A DNA stretch of 64,000 bases from Raphanus sativus. Lineage: Eukaryota > Streptophyta > Magnoliopsida > Brassicales > Brassicaceae. The stretch spans positions 42,760,908 to 42,824,907 of the forward strand of contig NC_079516.1 of assembly GCF_000801105.2 (NCBI RefSeq), read 5' to 3'. Below, piece after piece: positions 49,047 to 64,000 of this stretch (position 1 is the first letter of the stretch; each line of letters starts with the position of its first letter). The translations under genes and the position numbers were made by a program. The notes beneath the pieces are model-generated. The model did not search any database. It saw only the letters and a program-made list of their open reading frames with translations, and was not told the DNA's origin.

Positions 49047-50088
49047 TTTTCTCACAATAGTCTCGAGTAGATGATGGTGTAGCAAGTAGCCTTGAAGATC
49101 TTTTAATGTTGTTATTTCATGGTATTAATGAAATTCATTATACTACAGATTTCCCTTAATTTAAGAAAATAATATTTCATGAAACGTACGTATTAGTAGC
49201 AACAAAAGAAAGTGTTGGCATACGAATATTTTTAATCAAAGCAAAATCTTAAAAACTTTACAGTTTCAAGTAATATATGTTCTGACACACACACACACAC
49301 TGCCAAGAAAACTAAGTTTGTGTATATTTAAAGAGAGCTAAAAGAAAAAAAAAATCAATGAAGTCTTCAAACGTTAGAAGTTGTAGGTTGGAAGTTGGAA
49401 CCCATTTAGATATTAAACTTTACAATGCTCTAGCTTAAATAGGTGTCGCCGTAAGCAATAAGTTCAGAACCGAAACAGATGTATACAGCATTATCGAGTT
49501 AGCAACATAAAAACAAAGTAAGTCAAAATAGATTAAACTATTTCACATCTACAGATCAAAAAGCAAAACGTTTTCATAGAAGCACACAACCTTATTCATT
49601 CCCCTTCTCTTTCAACCATCTTTTTATTGTTCTGATTTTCTACTTGTGTTTTTACAGTAATAATTTAGAAAGCTATCAGACTTATAAAGATACGTTCTGA
49701 TCACCACAACCAATTAGTAACGCATCTCCGTTAATTTTTTTTTTTCGTAGTTGTCGATGCTAATCCGCTTCCTCTCTAAGTCACATGTTTAACACATCAT
49801 GCAGTGCCACAGACCAAAGTATACCACAAACCTACCACCACAAACTTCAATGATCATTGATATCTTAACACTGATTTCCGGTTTCAGAGATCTGATTCCA
49901 TACCTTGAAGTACAATTATTATTATTATTATTATTATTTTTAAAATTGCTTAATTTTTATTATTTATATGTACAAGAAAAAACGTCCTGAACTTAAAAAA
50001 AAAAGAGAAGCATTTCCTCTCTCCTCCGTTTTATCTTCGCCCTTTCTCTCTGCTCTCTTATCTCCTCCCTCCTCCGGTAGAAGAACCC
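49047..50088. other. Intergenic spacer and STIC2 leader
   Basis: Holds an (AC)6 run near 49286, an (ATT)n run at about 49916-49938, and a CT-rich leader just before STIC2. No gene seen. Confidence 0.55.
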
Positions 50089-51214
50089 ATGGCTTCAACC
50101 ACCGATTTCACAAAGTCTTTACTATCTCCCTTCTCCCAACATGGTCACTCTCTCTCTCTTTCTTATCTACTGACTTTTTGTATCTCTCTCTCTCTTATCC
50201 ATTTTAGGTTTTTAAGTATACATTTCGATTGAATGTTGTTTGATAAATTTTGCAGGCTTTAATTCCCAGAGAGGAAGTAGTAGACAGAACAAGAACGCGA
50301 CATGGCCAAATCAGCACAAGCCCAATAGGCCTCTTCGTGTGAATGGGTTGTTCGGAGGTGGAAACAACAAAGATAATAACAATACTGAGGATGGACAGTC
50401 AAAGGTTTAATCTTTTGTTTTAGAATACGACATGGGGTTTTGGTCGGAAACTTATGAGATTTTGTTTTCTAGGCAGGAGGAATCTTTGGTAATATGCAGA
50501 ATATGTATGAGACTGTCAAGAAAGCTCAAATGGTTGTTCAAGTTGAGGCTGTTCGTGTTCAAAAAGAGTTAGCTGCGTATGTCTCTCTCTCTCTCTCTCT
50601 CATTCATTAAAACTAGTTCTTTCAAGTATCTCTGTTATTGAGTGTCTGTATCCTGTTTTCCTTCCACTCTCTCCAGCGCAGAGTTCGATGGTTATTGTGA
50701 AGGCGAGCTTGTCAAGGTCAGTAGTGCTAGTCTTCTCCCACTAGATCAGTTCATAAGATGGAGCGTTGTTGTTTTGTCCTAATAGGTTAACTAGTTGTTA
50801 CCAAATTCTGATGACCTGAAGCTTTGTTACAGGTTACGTTATCAGGTAACCAGCAACCAATCCGTACTGATATAACTGAGGCAGCTATGGAGTTAGGCTC
50901 TGAGGTTAGTGACCACACTTCCTTCCTACCTACCTTGTGTTAATCAGAATGGTTTCTCTCATGTTGTGTGTGTTTTCCTTTTTGGCAGAAACTTTCACTG
51001 TTGGTCACGGAGGCTTACAAGGACGCACACGCAAAGAGTGTTGTGGTAAAAGCAATCATAGACCATTTTCTTTTTTATCACAATGACAATTAAAGTATTA
51101 TCTCTTGTAATTTGAGAGATTTTCTTGAATTTTTGACAGGCTATGAAAGAAAGAATGAGTGACCTTGCGCAGAGCTTAGGCATGCCGCCAGGCCTCAGCG
51201 AAGGAATGAAGTAA
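50089..51214 (+). CDS. STIC2: STIC2, chloroplast YbaB/EbfC-family protein
   Basis: Seven exons, 50089-50143, 50256-50404, 50473-50576, 50677-50716, 50833-50904, 50989-51045 and 51140-51214, join in phase to 183 residues. The start lies in an AACCCATGG context. Residues 1 to about 45 are a Ser/Asn/Gln-rich transit peptide (MASTTDFTKSLLSPFSQHG). The YbaB/DUF149 domain begins GIFGNMQNMYETVKKAQMVV and contains QKELAAAEFDGYCEGELVKV, TLSGNQQPIRTDITEAAMEL and SLLVTEAYKDAHAKSV, ending with a Met/Pro-rich tail (GMPPGLSEGMK). Bacterial YbaB binds DNA. Plant STIC2 was found as a suppressor of tic40 and works with ALB3/cpSRP54 in thylakoid protein targeting (recalled). Because the gene has many very short exons, individual junctions are based on phase and conserved sequence. 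Confidence 0.93.
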
Positions 51215-51479
51215 AGAAACTGTTTTTGGTTTGTTTGTTCACATTCAAGTTTCAGGTGTGAGCTTTTTTTCTCTATTTATCAGTCAGGCAGAGAGAAGCA
51301 AAGACCTTTGTACTTTACTCTTATGGAATCAGATATTTGTCTTATTACCCTGAGTATGATCTTATACAATTCCAACGCAGTTCCTATTGTTTATCGAAAT
51401 GCATTCCTCGACTAAGACTTTGAAATCCTACATCTGTGGGTTGTGTAATGAACCGAGCCAAGAACGATCTTAAAAAAAG

Positions 51480-51566
51480 AGTGAGGGCACGCTCTGGTTG
51501 CAATACTGAACTTCGTAGCCTGACCCTCTTACTGTCGCAAACGTTACCCCCTGTCCATACTCTAAC
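51480..51566 (-). pseudogene. Relic of a last exon of a second serine carboxypeptidase-like gene
   Basis: The minus strand keeps an ACAG acceptor (51570-51567) and then reads EYGQGVTFATVRGSGYEVQ, clearly related to [19 protein letters not shown] in the last exon of the intact gene 0.6 kb away. The catalytic His of GAGHEVP is Tyr here, there is a deletion of about 12 nt after the acceptor, and the reading frame ends soon after in an A/T-rich stretch. No other exons of this copy are recognisable between 51215 and 52107. In Arabidopsis, SCPL22 and SCPL23 are neighbours (recalled), so this is probably the decayed partner. Confidence 0.7.
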
Positions 51567-52107
51567 CTGTCAATAAGCATATACTACGGAAGGTAGAAAT
51601 TCGCGAATTTTCACAGTAAGATTTTGAGAAAGTCGAGTTCAAAAATGGAATCGAACTCGTTGTGCTTTCCGAGAAGTCCTAGTATTGCATCATTTTTTAA
51701 TTTATCCAAAATATATATTATAGTGTTATATAATAGTTGTGCACATCGCATACACGTGACGAAAAAGAGAAACTTGTCCATTTTCTTAATTGTTACATTT
51801 TTCTGCATAGATAGAGATATAGCTATATTTTTAATTTTTATTTGTTTATATACATTTCACAAATTCACTTATCTAAGATATTCTCTAGAACCTGTTGAGA
51901 AATTCAGTAGACGTTAAAAATAGTGATGTCCTCAAGGTCTTAAATGCCAACATACATTTTTTAGTTACATGATAATCTTTTCCTTACCAAGAATGCTTGT
52001 CTGTCTTAATTTGTATTGTTGGGAATCAATCCATTTTAAAACAGATAAAGGGGAAAAGAAACACCGAGTTTATTCGGATTTCACACGTGGCCAATTCGCT
52101 TGCCCAA

Positions 52108-58103
<5,996 letters not shown>

Positions 58104-58127
58104 TTCTCCTCCTATCCTTTTCTTCAA

Positions 58128-59061
58128 TGGTATTTCTTAGACCAATACAAGAATAAGACGTGTTACCTCAACACATGGCATAAATATATATACTAACATA
58201 GACATCCCCCCCCCCCCACACACACACATGTAAGTGTGTAATATATATATATATATCTGTGTGTGTGTGTGTCTGTATATATGTATATATGTTATATACT
58301 TGTGTTATGTGTGGGAGAGACATAAGGAAAGATGGATGGGATTCGGAGGCTCTCATGCAATGTGTTTGCTGAATCATCCATTGCACAATGTGGGCCACTC
58401 TCTTTCCCTCTTTCGAGAAATAAAATTAGGTATAGTAGATTAGTAGTGTAACATTTTAACCAGTTTACAAGTTTTGTAATTTCAGATATACCAAATTATA
58501 TCATGCGTCGTCTTTAATTAATTCAATATAAATGTTTGAATCATATAATCCATCATTTGCTGCGATAAAAAGATAAACATATTTTGGATGTAAAAAAATA
58601 TATTTCTTGAACAATGTGATATATATTAAGAAAAAAAAAACTTAATGGCCATTGAGCTGATAATTTTAAATAATGAAAATATTATAATATGACAGTAGTG
58701 GTTTTTATTTAAATAACAATTATTGTATTGTTGCAATTGGGTCATCCTCACTAATATTTACTAAAATAATATTTTGAATTATTCCCTTTGGCTCTTATTT
58801 TGGTAAAAAAGCTATATATTCTAGTGTTTTCATGTAAAATTTGGAAAATAACTAAACTTTAAGTAGCTAACTCATTAAATTTGTGAAGAGTTTTCAATGC
58901 TAAACATATTCAAAACTGGATTTTACAAGACATCAAAAATCCATCAAAACACTTAGTCCAAGTCTTTAGATTCTAGATGCTTGCCACATAACACAGTGAT
59001 GATCTGCATAGTATAATTTCATAAGGTTTTATATATTATTTATAAGAGTTTATAGAAACTA
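58128..59061. other. SCPL promoter side and AT-rich spacer
   Basis: Includes a poly-C/CA tract (58207-58228), an (AT)/(GT) microsatellite (58240-58272) and no gene. The SCPL promoter should lie in the first few hundred bases. Confidence 0.5.
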
Positions 59062-59065
59062 TCTA

Positions 59066-60361
59066 TCTTTACTATATTATTTGAGAAAGGAATATGTTTA
59101 TTTGTCATGTTTTCATCATTTAGATTATTTTACTTATTTGCCATGTTTTTAATAGTAATTTTAGTTGATTATTTTGATTATTTTTTCATATTTCTAATAA
59201 ATTTTAGCTGATTCATTAATATAGATAATCTGTACTATGGTTTAAAATTTTATTAAATAAAGAAAAGTAATACTTATGATATAATTCTAAATATTATGCT
59301 CGAACCAAATATGAACCAACTAATAGCCTCTATTCTATTGTAAAAAATCAGGTTTATTTAATACAACAATCCAGAAAAAACGGTCAATTAGTTAAAATAG
59401 TACAAACTGAACCGGTCCTTTAAATTATCTTCCTATTAAATCAATCGTAATATTAACACATGTAACTTAGGACAGTCCAGTTTATGTTATTATCAATGCT
59501 ATTATATTAGAATATGAGTTAGGACATAATTCTATCTAATTTAATTTAGCCAATTTTAAAATCATATTTGTTACTTGATATTAAGTTGATATATCTTATA
59601 TTATAATTAAACAATAAAATTAGTATAACATATATTTTACATCGTAAAATAAATAGTATACTTATGCTAAATATTTTCTATATTTTGAATATTAAACAAT
59701 TATATTCATAAAAAGCAAATTAACATACATTTATCCATGAAAAAATATTAAATTACTTTTGAATAAAATTAAAACATCATAAATCTATAAACAAAAAAAT
59801 ACAAACTTATTAAAAAGTATTAATAATATATGAAAATTAGAATTAAAAATTAAATAATATATAAATAAATTGGTAAATAATATAAATGAGTAATTTATGG
59901 GAATGAAAAAACAAATTGGTAATTTTTTATATTACAGTTTCTAAGATCTAAATTGTTGATAATATATGATATTGATAATATATGATATTATTGACTGTTG
60001 TTATTTTGTTGATGTTTGTATAAGTTGTAATTGTCTATAATATCTTCAATGCCACTAAAAATTATTATCAATTCACAACTAAAATAAATATTTAAGTTTA
60101 AATTTAAGTTCTCGAATGATAATGTTATTATTCGTAGAAAGAAGTTCTTGATGCTAAATCTACACATATAAAAAGATGAAATGAAAAAAGAGAATTTAAT
60201 ACATAGATGGTTTATATGAATATTAAAGTTAGATAATTTATAGTATTAATATTAAAATTATATATAATTTGATAATATAGATTTTGTAAAAATTAACATT
60301 AAAATCAAAGTTTATTATGTCTATATATATTACCCCGCACAAGGTGGGGATAGCCATCTTG
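59066..60361 (+). mobile_element. Possible second non-autonomous Helitron
   Basis: The 5' sequence TCTTTACTATATTATTTGAGAAAG resembles Helitron 5' ends. The 3' side has the hairpin CCCCGC-ACAAG-GTGGGG (60333-60349) followed 12 bases later by CTTG and a T. The canonical end is CTRR, so CTTG is one base off. It is about 1.3 kb, AT-rich, with no frame. Less certain than the element at 21500. Confidence 0.45.
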
Positions 60362-60947
60362 TTATACATACATAATAAGTTAATAACCTTATACTTTATA
60401 TAAGGTTAAAATCATTTATAAGGATAATAAATATCTTATAAAACATTATAAAAGCACTTATAATTGTTTATAAACATATTTATAATACTCTATAAATCTC
60501 AGTCTCTCTCACAAGCTCTCTGGCAATCAAGAACAAAAACTAAAGATATAATCCAAAATCTGATTGATTTCTAGATTTTTAGTCTTCAAAACTTATCTCT
60601 TCACGAAAAAAACTTGTGCCACAGTGTCACTGATCGACTGATCCATGTTGTGTGGATTGGTCGATCATGTCCTTGGATTTGCGATCTTAAAGTCAGGATC
60701 CTCATTAGTTTTCCTGCACATATCCAATGCTCCATTTTGCTCCAAATTTCTTTCTATCCACGTTCTTTTCTAACCAGGTAACATGTAACCAGTTATATAA
60801 TTGAAGAACAACAAAAAAACGTCAAGAAGACCAAAATATCTTGAAAAACCAATCATTCTTTACTGAAACCGAGTTTAAAATTGATAAACACAACACATCA
60901 ATGATGTATACTCCTATTCTCGCCCAAGTGAAGAGATCCCTCATTAG

Positions 60948-61400
60948 TTAAACACAAGTGTCTTTTTTAGGTAGCACTATAATAGTACGAGGGATGTCTT
61001 GTAGATTACTCAAGAGATCCGCATCACCTGTCACATGATTGGATACACATGAGTCGAGAAGAAAAGCAATGCTACCAGATAATTTTTCAAACGAAGAGTT
61101 GTTAGATTTGAGAGACGTATCCGACTTTAACATATACACGACCGTCTTGGAGCAGCTTGAGCATTATTGGTGCGAGGTGGAGCAGATTTTCCATCTAGAC
61201 AACAAACCGCGAGATCAGCCTTTAATTGATGGATTCTCGGAGAATTTCCTGCAGCGAACCGAGTACGCAGACTTTCCCACATCTCACGTGCGTTCTATAC
61301 AGCTGAAGATTGTTGCGAGTTAGTTTTGTCCATCGTTCGTAATTTTCATGGTTCAGAAAGACTTTAGAACATGGTGATGATGATGATCTGATATTCTGAT
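60948..61400 (-). pseudogene. Ty1/copia retrotransposon remnant: gag fragments joined to a protease fragment
   Basis: The minus strand reads, in shifting frames, NHENYERWTKLTRNN (about 61353-61309) and MWESLRTRFAAGNSPRIHQL (about 61277-61218), both typical of the copia gag domain. It then reads SIAFLLDSCVSNHVTGDADL (about 61083-61024), the aspartic protease with DSGAS changed to DSCVS. The zinc knuckle and several hundred bases of gag are missing between them, and no integrase, reverse transcriptase or LTRs are seen nearby. It cannot encode a functional element. Confidence 0.75.
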
Positions 61401-61802
61401 GGATGTAACTAGTATGGTGATGAGGAGGTCTAATCTTTGTTTGATGCAGAAGCTTAAGTTTCGGTGGAGGTTACCATATATACGAGATGAAACGAAAGTT
61501 TAATGGCGCTCAGATCTTTTAGTGTTTGGCTTTGATACTATGCCAAAATTTATATGAACAGTTATTGAACACTTGTTTTGGTAGTACAAGAGACTTGATC
61601 GTAAAGCTATTAGAAAAAGAAGCTTGGTCCCAAAGCTGTTGGAGAAGCTCGAGCCTAAAGTTATCCTAATCTTAACAATATCAAGTCTTTGGAATTATTT
61701 CTGCAGTTGGAACTTGAAGCCTTGAAGGCAAAGCGCATATTACTCATTTATTGATATTAGTCCTTGAGGTGGCTGAGTATTTCGTCGACCATGATTTAAT
61801 TA

Positions 61803-62897
61803 GGTGATGATTGTTTAGTTAGTTTTTAGTTTTTGGTTTTTTGGCTTTTAGTTTTTAGATTTTGGTTTTTAATTTTGCAATAGTTTTGGTTTTTTGAAAA
61901 ACTTGAATGGTGGTTTTAGATTTTTGTTTTTGTTTCCAAAATAAAATAAAGAATTAATAAAAAAAATTGAATGAAACAATTACTATTATCACTAAAAATA
62001 AATAATTATATATTAAATTTTATTTTTAAAATAAACAGCAAAAACAAAATTTTATAAGATAAAAATGACTAGCTACATTTATACCTACATTTAATTTTAT
62101 ATCTATAGGTAAATAGATATCTAAATAAAATTTGATGATATTTTATAAAATATGGTAAGAATGAATAAAATTTATGAAATTCCAGTTTTACAAAACAAAA
62201 TATTAATATCTGAAATTTTAAATTATATTTAGTTTTGGAAAATGAATAGTTATATTTTATATTAATATAATTAAAATAATTTTCTTAAAGTGGTAAAAAT
62301 GCATACAATTTATATAATTATAACATACAAAGTAATAGCTAGATTCTTAAATAAAAATTTACTTACATAGTAGTAAATGTATATACATTGGCAAATATCT
62401 TTTGGATATTAGTTTCTTGATGGCAATATTTTGATTTTTAGATATTAGTTATTTGATTATCCTGTAAATATTTGGTTCTTCTAAATTTTATTTGTTGTTT
62501 ATCTAACTATTATTTTTTAAATGTGATTCACAAGTAAATTATTTTAATAATTTGAACACTACTGAATCAATGAATAAAAAATTAACTATTTATATATTAT
62601 CAATAAAAATATGTAGATTGATTTATTTTGAATTGAAAAATAAATAATCATGTTAATATATTAATAAATTAATATAAAAATATTTTAATAATAATAAAAA
62701 ATACAAAACCCACGTACAATGTTGGAAAACCAAGAAGATTTGATTTTGGTTTTTTTATTGAAAATAGGTAGTTATTCACAAAATCTAGTTTCTTTATATT
62801 TTAAGGAATCTATTTTCTCAAAATCTTGATCGGCAAAAAATGGTTTTTTGAAAAACAAAAATCAAAACTGTTTCAAAAACCACAAACAATCAACCTC
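61803..62897. mobile_element. Possible Harbinger-like MITE
   Basis: TTA occurs on both sides (61800-61802 and 62898-62900). The left end GGTGATGATTGTTTAGTTAG and the right end, whose inverse is GAGGTTGATTGTTTGTGGTT, are related inverted termini, each followed by TTTGGTTTTT-type sequence. The interior is AT-rich with no frame. PIF/Harbinger elements duplicate TWA, which fits. Confidence 0.45.
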
Positions 62898-62900
62898 TTA

Positions 62901-64000
62901 ATCTTTGATATATTGTTGATAACTAGCGTTATTACTAATAGTTATCTAACAAGGTAACTACCTGTGCCTGGTGTAAAAATACAATATAAATTTCACATAA
63001 AGCATATATTACTTACTGTGATTTATTGATATTTCCATATCAATTACTATATAAAGTTTATAATGAATAATGTAGAAGCTAATGATAATTAGACGTCAAA
63101 CAAACAAATAAAATGATATGAAAATACATTTTTATATATATGGACTATAGAGGGTGATGTACTGTGTAATATTTAGAACAATATAATGATTACTGTAATA
63201 CGGATTTTATACATATTATGCTAATTAATATTGACTGAACATATTATCCTCCATATTAAGCAAATCACTTATTGGGTTTGGTCCATAAAAAAGAAAAGAA
63301 TCACTCTTTGTATTTATGTTTGAGCTGGTGGATGATAATATTAATCATGTTAGGCTATTTATATAATGAATAACTTGTACATAGGGTTATTTAGGCCCTC
63401 AGTGGTTATTTTCCATTTTTTTACAATATTATTTAATGTTACATAAATAACTGAATTGCAATATATTGATTAACTAAATCAAGTTTTTTGTTCTGCGAAA
63501 ATTTAGTAGTGCCCTATACATTTGGTATGTAGTTATGCCTATGAAATGTTACTTCGACACTACTTAAAAAAATTATTCACTAAACTAATAGTTTTTATTT
63601 CGTAGATAAACTGTTGAATGAAAATTATTCACTTTTTATCAAACCAATGAAAATTATTCACTAAACTAATAAAAATTATCCACTCTTGAATGAAAAAGAA
63701 ACTAATAAAAATTTACGTTGATTTTGTAGGTAAACGGTTGTTAGGAACATATTGTTGTGTATGGGATAATTGCAAATGAGCTTGTCGGTGATATTTTATT
63801 TTAATTCTAACAATGTTTTTATTTTCAGAAACTTGAAAAGATGGTTGGTTGATTTAGGTCGGTAATATATGATCAGAGAGTTAGATCTTATGATTGACCA
63901 CATTACATAGGTTGATTTTTGTAATTAAGGAAATATCTTTCATAAATATAAGTTAACGTGTATAATATTTTAGGGAAAACCAATGACATTTTTTTTGTAA
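62901..64000. other. Terminal AT-rich stretch, no gene seen
   Basis: Contains short local repeats (AAAATTATTCACTAAACTAAT-like sequence several times at 63570-63700). No reading frame or RNA gene can be supported. Confidence 0.5.

Noticed and set aside
61039..61323. 94-residue plus-strand frame as a gene
   Set aside because: It is the antisense of the copia gag and protease fragments, which are recognisable on the minus strand.

Overview
This is a nuclear chromosome window from a flowering plant, almost certainly a Brassicaceae species and most likely Brassica or a close relative. The evidence is GT-AG introns, plant-only families (HHP, GTD-binding/DUF593, QWRF, F-box/FBD), a plastid phage-type RNA polymerase, and AT-rich intergenic DNA packed with small plant transposons. 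From memory, most genes match one run of Arabidopsis thaliana chromosome 2 read in reverse (At2g24150, 24140, 24130, 24120, 24100, 24090, 24070, 24020, 24010/24000). No database search was possible.

Layout: HHP3 (204-3077, +) with an antisense tRNA-Lys in intron 1; a GTD-binding/DUF593 protein (4283-5449, +); an LRR receptor-like kinase (10364-7298, -) whose frame is cut by one in-frame TAG; a transposon-rich gap with a Mutator-like MITE nested in a Stowaway-like MITE; RPOTp/SCA3 (16041-20750, +, 18 exons); a non-autonomous Helitron (21500-23431) carrying an internal 0.4-kb tandem duplication; an F-box/FBD gene (26017-27647, +); ASG1 (30158-28212, -); an intergenic region that looks tandemly duplicated; plastid ribosomal protein L35 (36052-35216, -); 8 kb without genes holding a tRNA-derived SINE with 50-bp flanking repeats; QWRF4 (44518-46742, +); a single-exon F-box gene (48210-49046, +); STIC2 (50089-51214, +); a decayed serine carboxypeptidase exon (about 51480-51566, -); an intact SCPL22/23-type gene (58103-52108, -); and a 3' gene desert with a possible second Helitron, a gutted Ty1/copia fragment and a Harbinger-like MITE.

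There is no operon-like organisation. Three genes act in chloroplasts: RPOTp transcribes plastid genes, L35 is part of the 50S plastid ribosome, and STIC2 is a stromal YbaB-family protein. QWRF4 belongs to a microtubule-associated family, GTD-binding proteins are myosin-receptor-like adaptors, and HHP3 and the receptor kinase are membrane signalling proteins. I found no new multi-gene system. The observations most worth following are the nonsense codon in an otherwise intact receptor kinase, the nested MITEs, the duplicated ASG1-L35 spacer with a damaged G-box, the Helitron with its internal duplication, the SINE with unusually long flanking repeats, and the relic of a second carboxypeptidase with its catalytic His changed to Tyr.
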